In this document: in pieces, positions 1-10,295 of the stretch
Position numbering within the stretch: the first letter of the stretch is position 1
Layout of the letters: each line of letters starts with the position of its first letter
Source of the DNA: Eumeta japonica
Lineage: Eukaryota; Arthropoda; Insecta; Lepidoptera; Psychidae
Length of the DNA stretch: 64,000 nt
Assembly: GCA_005406025.1 (NCBI GenBank)
Contig: BGZK01001259.1
Span: 62,001 to 126,000, forward strand
Direction: 5' to 3'
Translations under genes and position numbers: made by a program
Notes under the pieces: model-generated
The model's input: the letters and a program-made list of their open reading frames with translations, nothing else
Told to the model about the DNA's origin: nothing
Databases searched by the model: none

Positions 1-1315
1 TCGATTTTTCACGAATTTCTCAATTGATTATCAAACTTTTTCAAAAATTTTTCTCGAGTATGCAGTTCTTATTTGTATCTATACACTTTTGGATACTTCA
101 CATCACTTAGATCTAGAGTTCTACGATATCTATGCATCTACGACACCAGAAGACTCACATTTTGAAAAATAGTCGTCTACAGGCGATCGTAAAGAATTTC
201 AATGTTGAAATGATTTGATATTGATTACATTGAAATAGTTACATTTTGCATATCAACAGATTTTTTAATCATATCATTTTTTCGTGATTAGAAACTGATT
301 TTTTGATTGATTTTTCATATTCCTTTTATTGTATCCCTTTGGTTATCTTGTCCTTTTTTAATCTACCCGAAGATCGTGTAGAAAACAATATCTGTGAATT
401 TTCAAAATTAAAACCTTACCCTTCACCCATTTTTTATTATTTATACGGCAAAAACCTTCGCATATATCAGATACCTGAGGACGGTGAACCGGATTATGAC
501 GGACTTTTACTCGCTAAACCCATCATGATGTCATTCTCGTCGCCCATTTGTCGGGTCTGTGTTTACGCTTTAGCATTCGTCTACTGTCTATGGCAATAAG
601 TAACTCGAAAAATAAATTCCTTACGACCATGGATCGCCCTGAGGCTCATAGAAGCGCCATCTTAGAAACGGACGAAGGGCTACCCAAGTTAGCCCTAGAC
701 CGTGTTGACGCTCTTCCTTAAAGACCGTAAACATTGATAATGGCTTCCCGACGAAAACGATCAAACGCTGTCTACAACGACGTAATACTTAGCGTGTGAA
801 ATTTCAGAAACTCTCATGATACTTTCAATGCAAGTATTTCATTCTTTTACCTCTTTTTCATTCCTTCTTCAAACAGTTCGATTTCCTCATTTGAAGTTCA
901 ACACTAAAAGTCGTGGTATATATATAAAAAATTATAATATTTACAATACTAAATTGAAATACGAAAAATAAAATCATAATTCAAAACAAAGATCATCACT
1001 AAGTAGAAATAACCCAATGCTATCGACAACCCAGCAATTATGTATTAATAAGTCTACAAAAAAATATATATTTGATTACCGAATTTTATAAGGCGTTCCG
1101 GCGAGAAGCGACAACATAATCAATGATTAAATTTTTACCATGTCTTTGATGCCGTAAAAGCTTTCCTTTTACTTCATTTTATATTACAAAGTACAAATTG
1201 GTATTGTCTGTAATATAAAGGTAACTTTTTTATTCTTTTATAATTTGTTCGTTTTAGTCATTAAATTAATTAATTATCAAAAAGCAATATACAAACGTTT
1301 TTTTTTATTCCACAG
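1..1315. other. Upstream flank of GPB5, no confident gene
   Basis: This is AT-rich DNA 5' of the hormone gene. A stretch at about 620-720 is richer in G+C and reads for about 30 codons from an ATG at 630, but it matches nothing I recognise and may be repeat-derived. A polypyrimidine run ending in CACAG sits directly before the GPB5 start codon (AG at 1314-1315). That is a good splice acceptor, so a non-coding 5' exon probably lies further upstream, possibly outside the window. No TATA box or initiator can be assigned with confidence. Confidence 0.5.
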
Positions 1316-1510
1316 ATGTTTTCAAGAATCGCGATGAAGTATTTCTTCGTTTTGTTCGCCTACGCTTTGATTTGCATCGGCGCCAAACGTGAGTTGGGAT
1401 GTTCCAGGCGCATACACGTAGCTCGAGCTGAACAGCAGGACGAGTTCGGAAGAAAATGCTGGGATTACATCAAGTTTACCTCATGCGGAGGATGGTGTGA
1501 CTCCAGCGAG
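1316..1510 (+). CDS. GPB5: GPB5 coding exon 1
   Basis: This exon encodes residues 1-65: the signal peptide and the first half of the cystine knot, including CWDY and the CxGxC motif. The ATG follows the acceptor CACAG directly. A second in-frame Met at residue 7 would give an even more typical signal peptide, so the true start could be either. The donor is GAG|GTAGAA at 1510/1511. Reading on past it gives a tail unlike the family and a stop at 1538, so the exon must end here. Codon phase at the donor is 0. Confidence 0.88.
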
Positions 1511-4500
1511 GTAGAACTGAACAGAACTGCATACATTTAAATCCCGAAAAATATAACAAAGTATTGCAATTTGTGATCCTGTCTTATTAAAACAATTGCT
1601 AACTTATGAATTATTAATCTAAGAAAATGCTATTTTTCGTTTACAAAATACCTTAAGACTGAACTAACTTGAAAAAAAAATGCATTTATCGTTACTTCCC
1701 TCCTTTCATTAAAAGAAATCGAAATAATATTATAAATCGACAGGTGGAGAAACACCTAAGCTCTTGTTAATAGATTCTTTTAGTACATTAAATTAAGAAG
1801 CAAAATCGAAGTAACATTACAATATTTATTTTAATATTGAGCACGATTTGTTGGGCATATATTTTAAGCCATGGAAACAGTTTTAACGTATTTTATAAGT
1901 AAAAAGTTGCAGTAAAATCTTTTTGGTTGTGCTACTTGTAACGATAGCTTCGATACCATTAAATAGTAAACATTTTAGAAAAATAAAAATTAAAAGTAAG
2001 AACGGTGTTCCGCCATTTTTTATCCAACTTCAGAATTAAAAAGCAGGAGGTTCTCCATTCGACTGTATTTTTAGTGCATAGGTACCTGTCTACTTTCTTG
2101 CGTGGTAAACACATAGATCATACCTACATATTGATGAGTAGAAAAAGTAAATTAATTATTAAATTTTAGAATACACAATTATTTTTTTTACCTTTTAGTG
2201 CATATTAATTTGTTTTGAAATAGTTTTTGTTTTGAAATCGATTTTTAATTTTTCTTCTGTTTACCACAATGAATTATTCTAAAGCAGAACTTCGATAAAA
2301 TTTGAAGTTTTATTACGATACAAAAAACTTAAAAATGCGAGACAAGCCGCGACAAAAATTTGTGACGTTTATGGACCTAATGCCATATCTATAAAAGTAT
2401 CACAAAATTAGTTTAATCGTTTTCAGTCCAGTAATTTTGATGTCAAATATGAACCTCAATCTGGTCGATTTGTTATGAATAAAGTCGATGCCATTTTAGA
2501 AAAAGTAGAGCAAGAACGGCGTATTTCTCCTTACTACATAGCTGAAGAGTTGGAAATCAATCACAAAACAGTTTCAACCCATTTAAAAAGGCCAGGCATA
2601 CAAAAAAAAACTCAATACCTGGGTCCCACATGAGCTCACTGAAAGAAATTTAATGAATCGCGTGCTTAGTTGCGATTCTTTATTGAAACGTAATGAAACC
2701 AAGCCGTTTTGGAAAAAATTGGTCGCTAGTCATGAAAAATGGATTGCTTATGACAAGAACGCGCAAAAAAGATCATGATCAAAAGACAAATAAGCTCCAC
2801 AGACTATACCAAAACCCGGATTAATTCACAATAAGTTGATGGTATGTGTACGGTAGAATTGGAAGGACGTTATTCCTTATAAACTTTTACCGCCGGCAAA
2901 ATCATCAATTCGGATCTCTACTGCCAACAGCTCTAGAGACTCAAGCAAAAAGTTAAAGAGGAATGGCGGGAATTGGTCAACAGATTGGATGTGATTTTTC
3001 ACCATGATAACGCCAAACCACACACATTTTAGTGGTTTAGCAAATATTGACAGAGTTTGGTTAGAAAGTATTAATGCATCCACTGTATAGCTCTGATCTT
3101 CGACCCTAATATTTTCACCTCTTTCGGTCTCTTCAGAATTCTGTAAGTAGTGTTAGGTTCACATCAAGAGAAGACTCTCAAAATCATTTGACGCAATTTT
3201 TTGATCAGAAGTCCTAAAATTTCTACAACAAGGGGATTGTGTCACTACCTACAAATGGCAACAAGTTTCAAAACAAAATGACATATATATATTTTAATTA
3301 GATGTTAATAAAATGTATTGAAAAATTGTATAAAATTTGTATGTAATACGAAAAAACTTTTTCTTCGAACTTATAAATAATTTTATAAAATAATTAAATT
3401 TATTTATCTACATTGTTTTAAAAATCTACAACCGCCCCTTTTATGACAGTATCTATTCCTACTATTAAAGTTTGAAGTCCGACATAGGCTGAAGTGAGAC
3501 CCTAAGATACCGGTCTAACTATAGGTAACTTTGTTTCAAGAAACAATTCTCTATCTCTTCAACTGAAAATCGAAGTTTAGAGAGACTATACGGTTATCAA
3601 AGGCCCGGCTTAACGAGTGTAATTTGTACAGAACCACAACTTTCTCCTAAAGGCAATGAAGAAGCTAAGTTCCAAAAATAAAACGAAGGCACTACACCCG
3701 GCTGAAATATTGAAATTCGGAGTCGCATTAGAATAAATTTTCATTTTGAACTATTTACGTTTTCCAAATTCGAAATTGCTGTAAGCACCGATTTTTTGCC
3801 AAAGATATACGACGATCAGCATTACTGAGAATTTAAACGCAATACGAAAAGTTCCGACATGTATATATATCTATGTTGTACGTTTATACACAATATATAT
3901 TTATATTATTAACCCAAACTTCACTCTCGTGTAAATGGGGCCAATATATGTAGATACTTATATACAGAGGTGTCGGCTACGGTAACGGTAACAATGTCGC
4001 CAGTTCAATTGTTTTTTCCCATCTTAAAAATGCCCAACACGCCTAAAGAAGTTTTCACTTTAAAAATTGATATATTTGAAATATGCAAAGGGCTATTTAT
4101 CCCACAAAAATCTATACAAAGCCTCTTCTAATTTTGATTACATGTTCTATCAGATATAAAATACTCTACTACTCCACTACCAAGGCAGATGGTCCCACTT
4201 CTCTTTATTTTAGGAGATTAGAAATCTTAGACTTAAAAGACTGGATTAGAAGCCCTTCATGCTGACTCAGTGTAGATTCGAGGCAGCTAACGACCTTTGT
4301 TATGAATGCAATGAGAACTTCGGATATAAATAGCTTAACGTGCACTCAGAGGCACAGAACGAATGGTTTGATATGACTAATGTTGAAAACTTATCTGTTG
4401 ATTTATCACAAGTCAAAACGGAAACGGATTGTTTCCGACTCGGAGGCGACGCTTTTAATCACTGAGCCAGCGCTACGCTTGATGTTTTATTGCGAAATCG

Positions 4501-7500
4501 CTTATAAATACTTAATTTTCTTGAAAACTCTGACAATATTAAATAGATTGACAAAAAAATCCATGTTTGTGCAATTCACACACGGTAGACTTGAAACTTC
4601 AAAAAAGTAACCTACAAGACAATGAGATAAATATAGAGTATCAGTAGTAGGAATTTATATGATATTTTTATTACGTTTAAAAGTTATTTTACATTTTAAT
4701 GAGGTTATACATGTGATATTAGACCAGTAAGAAACAAGAATGAATTTATCGATTAGAGAATATTAAAATAATTTTTTTGACGTGACAACGTTCGATTTCA
4801 CTCCAATTCGATGGAGCCGTCTGCACGCACGAAAAACATGACTCATGCGGCGTTACCTCGCTCTGAGGCGTTCCATTTAAGGCTTGAAGTGCAAGCGAGA
4901 GCGCGGAACGAGCGACAAAGAGGCACAACCGGCCTCCGCGTTCGACAGCGCTCGACATCTGTCTCTCTCCTACTTGAGTGAGCGATGCGTCCGCGTGGAC
5001 AGCTGCTATACGATAATACATTTACATGTTTTCGTCAAGTATGAAGTGCATTGAAAAGTGAATGTGGTGCCAATTGTTTATAGCAACGATAATTGCGGCG
5101 ATAAAGGTAATGATTCTTTCGATATTAAATGTATGTTCAGTGATATATTGTCGAATATTCGTGCTTTCATCATTAAAATAAATAGTATCGGTCCGCTAGT
5201 GCAACGATTGTAGGTTATGCTATAATTGACAAAACTATAACAATAAGTTAACAGAGCTATTTCACGATGAGTAAAAAATCAATTGCTTTACTATTCTATC
5301 GAAATAATTATCGAGCGTAACTATGATTTCAAAAAAATAAAACCATTCCATCGGTATTTTTTTATGACGTTGTCACGTTCAACTATCGTCAGTAAAGCGA
5401 CTTTACAGACAACCAATTTTTTACTTAAAACAAATACCGCGCAGCACTTGCACAAACGAGTGAACATATAAATGCTACGCAGTCAATTGACGCGAGGCAT
5501 GGGCGCCGCCGTATTGGCCTTGGTTGCTCTGCCGAGCGCCTTTCACTTTACCCCTACTCCGCAATCAGCTGTAATGCGACATGCGAAATGGGATAGGTGG
5601 ACAAAAAAATTTGAACTCATAGAAAAAAGTTTCACTTTAATAATATTAAAACAAGAAAAGCTGTTTTCTAAAAGGGACACATGACTTATGTCGCTGTTTT
5701 CTTAGATACACATATTTTTCTGGTGCAGGTAGCGGACTGGGAGTTCCCCTACAAAATATCGCGTCACCCGGTGTGCGTGCACAGCGCCCGCCGGCCGATC
5801 TCGCTGCGCTTGCGACACTGCGATCCGAATGTCGAACGCGGCACTGAGCTCTACCACTACATCGCCGCTGAGGATTGCCATTGCCAAGTAAGTTTCATAA
5901 TGTGATAGGAGTTACCAAGTTTATATGGAGAATAAAATGATAATCGCCAGGTAAAGAAAAAGAACTAAATAATAAAAGTTATCAGGGACAAATAACGAAA
6001 AAAATAACAGCAATTGCCAGGGAAATAAAAAAAAAAGTAGTAGAAATAAGTTATTTCAACATTATAGAAATACGTTACTTCATGCATTACATTAATTATG
6101 AGTAGTAATTGAGTAGCTCTTCAGATACTGAGTAGTTCAAAATATCCATAATTTTCCCATCTTCTTCTAGTTTGTCATTACCTCTTTAAACTAGCTTTCA
6201 TTAAATAAATGAGCTCTTAGAGAATCGGTCGGCTTAAAAATTAATATTCATCTTCTTATCTTTGTAACAAGTGACAGACATACAACTTTGTCTCCGTATT
6301 TAAACTTTCTATTCAAATAACATCATAATGGTGATATTGTATGAACTTCTATAAAAGTTTAAAAACATATCGACCAAAATATTTCATAGTCATTTGTCTA
6401 TTGTATGACAAATTTTTTTGTCGACAACGCAATTTATTCAACTCGACGTTCACATTGTTTAATACATAAAATCGATATTAAATTATTAAATAAACACATC
6501 GCAAAATCGCATTTTAACGAAATTAAAATCCAAAAAACATGTTACCAAACTGGGGTATTTTTCCGATTGGAATTTCTCGATTAATTAACTTTCTCAAACT
6601 ATTTAATCCAACCATTACTACGCCGTAACGTCAAAGTGTAGAGCGGCACAACTATCTGTTAAGTCTTTAAATATATTCGCTCCAGTCGGGTGAGCCAACG
6701 ATAGAATTCAAAGAGCACAAATTGAAATTCAAATGTATTTTTATTTGCAGATGACACTTTAATACGTAATTATAGATTTACAATTTTTTCTGAAAGCTGC
6801 TTTTCCTCAAGAAGAACATGAGAATTTGTATTCAATCAAGAATAAAACCGATTTAGATAAAAGCAAACCGGTAAAAGTTCAAGCTGGTCATTTGTTCTTG
6901 GATGGATATTTGTTCCGTAAATAATCCTAATTTATGCCGTCTTTTACAAAGTATTTGCTTAATAATTATCATGCATTTATATAATGGTAAGTTTTGTTTA
7001 TCTGCGGGGACCTTATTAAACGAGCGCACACAGACTCCCATTAACGAGTTCACAAATTTATGTAATCGATTCACATGTGGTTTTTTTATAGTATTTAAAA
7101 AGGTAAACAAGCTAGAGACATGAGAAACACCAGATAATAGGTGATCACCGCCGCCCATGGACATTTTCAATCTCCGAGAAATCATTAGAACTTTTTACCG
7201 AACCGGCCCTGTAGAAAGCAACATAATATCAGATGGAGAGGGGACTGAACTACTTGAACTTTTAAAAAAGGATAAGATGTCTGATGGAGGAGCAGTGAGC
7301 CACCGTAGATCTCACTCACTCGATAAAACAGAAGCTGTTACTTCACATCTATAATAATCTGCGATATTGTGCCACCTCGTCGATCTGGCTGATTCATGTC
7401 CATGCTGCAGCCAAATAGGATACAGTTTATGTTTATTTCTAATACTGTTCAGTATGCAGATCACAATTTTTCTAATACACTTTTTGATGTGAAACATCTA

Positions 7501-8415
7501 TACGCGCGTTAGCGTGGGGACTTCGAGTGGCTGACGCTGGGTGGTCACGAGGCGTAACGTTACACAAGCGATATGGGTATGCATTAGCACATAAGAATGC
7601 TGTTTAAGAGAGACGTGCGAATGACAGAGCAAAGGAATTGAATATGTATATATATATTATTTTGTTTTATTGCTTAAATTTTCCATTTTTGAGTGTCGTT
7701 ATTAAACTTTAAATTTATTGTCCTCAAAATAAAGTTTGACTTAAATCGCTATTTAAGTGATTTCATTGATTAAAAATAATTTAAAATATTTTAAAAGAAT
7801 TTATTATTATTGTTTTATTTACTGTGACGTCACTCTATTATAATTTATTAATATTAAAATTAATAAAATTAACTTGAAATTATTTATTCTTATTACTAAT
7901 TAATTGAAAACTAATTTAGGAAATTACTAATTAATTTCCTAAAAGAATTCGAATCAGTGATATATTATTAAATCGAAACACATCTATTTATAAATATTAA
8001 TATTCTCTAATTATTATTATATTTAAAATAATAAGAAAAATACATTGATTTTATTAACAGCCTTTATTCTTTTTTATTGTTTTACTGCATATTTACTTTA
8101 TTGGTATTTATTAATTATAAATTATATATATAATATTAACTCTAATTGTCTAAATGTCTACATCTACCGGGCGTCCTGTGACGGCCAAAAGTTTTATTTT
8201 AAATACTTTAAATTTTCATAACTGTTTAAACGGAAAACTGAAATCAATGGCTATTCACAAACACACACATTAGCTAAATGTAACATCGGTTTTGTTCCAA
8301 GAAATGCTCCTCGGAGTCGACGAGCTGCGAATGGCTGCCGCCCAACTCAACGCTGCTGGGGCTGGACGCGGACGCGCTCGACGACGACCTCTACAGGGTC
8401 AACGCGCTGGTCTGA
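1316..8415 (+). CDS. GPB5: Glycoprotein hormone beta-5 (thyrostimulin beta subunit), three coding exons
   Basis: This is a secreted cystine-knot hormone subunit. In insects GPB5 pairs with GPA2 and signals through the leucine-rich-repeat GPCR LGR1; that role is family knowledge. Exons 1316-1510, 5729-5887 and 8302-8415 join in phase 0 into 155 residues. Residues 1-23 form a signal peptide with a hydrophobic core at about 9-22. Ten cysteines follow (29, 48, 57, 61, 81, 96, 115, 117, 120, 127), as expected for GPB5, which lacks the extra seat-belt pair of other beta subunits. Visible landmarks are GRKCWDYI, the knot motif CGGWC at 57-61, VADWEFPYK at 66-74, HPVCVH, LRHCDP and C-H-C at 115-117. 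A sequon N-S-T lies at 133-135. The acidic C-terminal tail after about 140 is unfamiliar. Introns are 4.2 kb and 2.4 kb and carry transposon debris. I infer a functional gene because all exons are open and all splice sites fit. Confidence 0.9.
2081..3375 (+). pseudogene. Dead mariner transposon in GPB5 intron 1
   Basis: This is a mariner-family DDE transposase relic of about 1.3 kb, the usual element size. Coding begins at an ATG at 2269 and can be followed to about 3301 through many stops and frameshifts. Recognisable pieces are an N-terminal helix-turn-helix region, the linker 'VPHELTE'-like block near 2625 (here interrupted by a stop), KKLVASHEKW near 2715, the catalytic-region peptide VIFHHDNAKPH near 2990-3025, and the C-terminal FYNKGIVSLPT near 3215. 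The wording resembles the irritans-type branch. The 3' end at 3345-3375 (AATACGAAAAAACTTTTTCT...) looks like a mariner inverted repeat. A poorer match starts after a TA at 2079-2080. It cannot encode an active enzyme. Confidence 0.85.
3376..4775. other. Intron 1 middle part, AT-rich, no gene
   Basis: No coding region is supported. The stretch 3957-4090 contains GGCTACGGTAACGGTAAC and CGCCTAAAGAAGTTTTCAC. Related words occur in opposite orientation at about 8890-9020 (CTTCGCCGTAGC, GAAAACTTCTTTAAACGCG), so both are probably pieces of one dispersed repeat flanking the gene on either side. The rest shows no pattern I can name. Confidence 0.4.
4776..5600. mobile_element. Putative TIR element, GC-rich, in GPB5 intron 1
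   Basis: A GC-rich block stands out from AT-rich intron DNA. The 12-mer ACGTGACAACGT at 4780-4791 recurs as its reverse complement at 5367-5378, each with a T-rich run beside it, which suggests a non-autonomous DNA element of about 600 bp. A second GC-rich patch (5470-5590) lies just downstream. Open frames in both patches are short and resemble no protein, so I do not call genes. A donor-like AAAGGTAATG occurs near 5104-5113. Boundaries and family are uncertain. Confidence 0.35.
5729..5887 (+). CDS. GPB5: GPB5 coding exon 2
   Basis: This exon encodes residues 66-118, 53 whole codons. The acceptor is a pyrimidine-rich stretch ending GGTGCAG at 5728, and the donor is a consensus CAA|GTAAGT at 5887/5888. 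It carries the family's most conserved block, ADWEFPYK, then HPVCVH, LRHCDP and the C-x-C before the donor. G+C content is high against the flanking intron. An ATG further upstream at 5681 would add residues unlike the family, so the exon begins at the splice acceptor. Confidence 0.9.
5888..7084. other. Intron 2 proximal part, AT-rich with a repeat fragment
   Basis: There is no coding signal. At about 6705-6830 the text AAATTGAAATTCAAATGTA followed by a T-rich run resembles the start of a lepidopteran dispersed repeat that also occurs near 46700-46870. Nothing else is recognisable. Confidence 0.4.
7085..7385 (-). repeat. Lepidopteran SINE/LINE-tail type repeat, reversed
   Basis: On the minus strand this reads through GAGTGAGATCTACGGTGGC, a short T-rich middle, then TCCATGGGCGGCGGTGATCA and a CATCTGG-like end. 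That is the order of a very common lepidopteran short interspersed repeat. It lies inside GPB5 intron 2 in reverse orientation. Related copies in this window are at 15.5, 48.5, 53.3 and 56.3 kb. Confidence 0.6.
7386..8301. other. Intron 2 distal part, very AT-rich
   Basis: After a short GC-richer patch (7500-7560) the intron is very AT-rich, with runs of A and T to about 8150, then the acceptor region of exon 3. No gene or clear repeat is visible. Confidence 0.45.
8302..8415 (+). CDS. GPB5: GPB5 coding exon 3 with stop
   Basis: This exon encodes residues 119-155 and a TGA stop at 8413-8415. The acceptor is TTTTGTTCCAAG at 8301. The exon starts KCSSESTSCEW, supplying the last two cysteines of the ten-cysteine framework. 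It then runs into a tail rich in Leu and Asp (about residues 136-150) that is probably lineage-specific. The exon is strikingly GC-rich for its surroundings. Phase 0 agrees with exon 2. Confidence 0.85.
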   Translation, partial: KCSSESTSCEWLPPNSTLLGLDADALDDDLYRVNALV

Positions 8416-8467
8416 AACCACCTATCTGAGATAATCCACCGACACGTCTGCCTGAAACAGCCCTCGA

Positions 8468-8473
8468 AATAAA
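8468..8473 (+). terminator. GPB5: Poly(A) signal of GPB5
   Basis: A canonical AATAAA lies 53 bp after the GPB5 stop codon, giving a short 3' UTR if it is used. Other AATAAA hexamers exist further on in AT-rich DNA, so longer transcripts are possible. Confidence 0.6.
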
Positions 8474-9590
8474 CGACGAAAAGCAGAATGAGTTTTTTTT
8501 ATCGACGTACCGAAATTGAAACTGTCGTGTTGGAATTTTACCCCATCGCTTAAACGCAGCCTCCCACGATCTTTTTACTGCAGATACACAGACTAGCTTT
8601 CCACATCGGGTCGCATGCGGATCAGAAGCCTGATTACGAATGTCGTCACTGATGCGACGCGGGCGTCGGCGATTTGATTTGACTAAGTTAAAAAGTCATT
8701 TATCACATCACCGGTGGTGAAGACAGTGTCCAAAACCTTGGTGTACAGCCGATCCTGCTAACCAGCGAGTCACAATGCTTCGAAAGTGGAATGCGGCCAC
8801 GATATTGTCAAGTTCCGTATCACGTGGGACATGACGTGCCCAGAAATTTCGTAGCAAAGATAATAACAAAAATCAGTTGTAGTGCCGTAGCCTTCGCCGT
8901 AGCTTATTTTTTGTAAAGTAAACATAAGCCGATTTTGTGAATTTCGAAAATTTTATGAATTCGCGCCACCTCATCACCAATATGCTAATAAAGTATACGC
9001 GAAAACTTCTTTAAACGCGATCTTTTTATGAGTAAAATCTTATGAGTTTCCAACACCGATATGCTACTGTTAAAAGTATATTTGAATCAACACAGCGTAT
9101 GTGAAAATTCTTTTTTAAGCTTGAAAGTTATATTTATAAATTTAATTCAATAGCAAAATTATTATTGCTCTGTTTAAATCAAAAGGTTTAAATTTTGCAA
9201 TCAAACCTTAATATGAACATTGAATTTTAATTCAAATTTACTGGGCTTTCGCAACCCATCATGTACTTTCATTAATAAATACTGGTAATATTATAAATCA
9301 AAAACAATAAATGTGAAATGTGAGCTAAGTTCAATATTACGATATGTACCTTGGTTGTTGATTTCGATGACAAAAAAGTGAGATCTAAATGGATGCTAAG
9401 TTCAAAGGTCAGTCCCGAAATTTATTTATAACAACCTAAAATATTTAATAACAACTGAAAATATAATTTGTTCTTATCATTTAGAATAATATATTGAAGC
9501 CTAAGGTCTGACTTGGCTAGTTTTCATTAATGTGAAATGATTTTTGTATTATGAGGGGATCAAATGTTGCTCCAAGTGGTTCGTGTGGTA
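8474..9590. other. 3' flank of GPB5
   Basis: A GC-richer stretch at 8560-8860 could be distal 3' UTR or flank; it has no sustained reading frame. At 8890-9070 there is text related in inverse orientation to 3957-4090 (see that entry), probably dispersed repeat. The remainder is AT-rich and empty. Confidence 0.4.
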
Positions 9591-9599
9591 TTACACACG

Positions 9600-10295
9600 G
9601 TGCTGCTCGACAGTTCTGTTAGCTTGAACTTGGCTTGACACGCTACCGCCTGTCCAGATACAAAAATCTGTATGTTTGGATGTTTGTTGCTCAATCACGC
9701 TTTAACGGCTGAATAGAAATACTTGAAACTTTACAATAATATGGCTTAGACATCGGATTAACATACAAACTATAATGATGGAGTTACTGCCTTTTGCTCG
9801 CAGCTTGCTTGTTTTGATCGTAGAACGAATTCTTTACTTGTGCCCGTTTATTATTGATTACAACAGTTTGAAAGAGGTTCAAGTTCAACAACGGTTTGGG
9901 ATTGGAAACGCAAGCAGAACCAAAATCAGAATCAAAAGCGCAAATGAGATCGTATCATAACTAGAAATTAACGCATTATTTGTATTGTCGGTGTAAGAGT
10001 GTGCGTTCTTCTGGTACGTAATCGAGAACGGGATCATGATTGATAAAATTATCGATCTTTGAAAAGACGAAAGTTCATTGTACGTTCACGCGGACGGAGT
10101 AGCGGGTGAATTACGTATACTTTGAACGTAATAGGAAACCAGGTCGGAATCGGAAACGAATTGACAACGGAGTCAGCGCTGAAATTGACAGAATGAACAA
10201 TGACGAGATTATGGTCCACAATGTGATCGGTCGACACAAAAAACGAAAGAATCCATTTGTTGTACACGCGGGCGCGGCCGCGGGCAAAAGCTAGT
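9600..10295 (+). repeat. Lepidopteran dispersed element ending CGCGGGCAAAAGCTAGT
   Basis: The head (about 9650-9770) reads like the 'ctgtatgtttg...ttgctcaatcacgc...aacggctgaa' block of a common lepidopteran repeat. The body has a purine-rich hexamer-like tract (GGTCGGAATCGGAAACGAAT near 10143). The tail near 10262-10292 is ACACGCGGGCGCGGCCGCGG followed by GCAAAAGCTAGT. Partial relatives with the hexamer tract occur at 29.6, 30.4, 34.8, 48.1, 53.7 and 56.5 kb. The short open frames inside it are not genes. Confidence 0.6.

Noticed and set aside
335..356. CTTTGGTTATCTTG resembles miR-9
   Set aside because: It departs from the microRNA after about 12 bases and there is no matching hairpin arm nearby.
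303..599. 98-codon open frame on + near the left edge
   Set aside because: It starts at TTG, matches no family, and has no splice or promoter context. Probably chance or repeat-derived.
4746..5021. 91-codon minus-strand frame
   Set aside because: It lies in the GC-rich putative TIR element; composition explains the open frame and no domain is seen.
5472..5684. 70-codon frame with a signal-peptide-like start before GPB5 exon 2
   Set aside because: Ends without relation to the hormone, sits in repeat-like GC-rich DNA, and exon 1 already supplies a proper signal peptide.
6853..7185. 110-codon minus-strand frame
   Set aside because: Overlaps the reversed SINE-type repeat and has no recognisable product.
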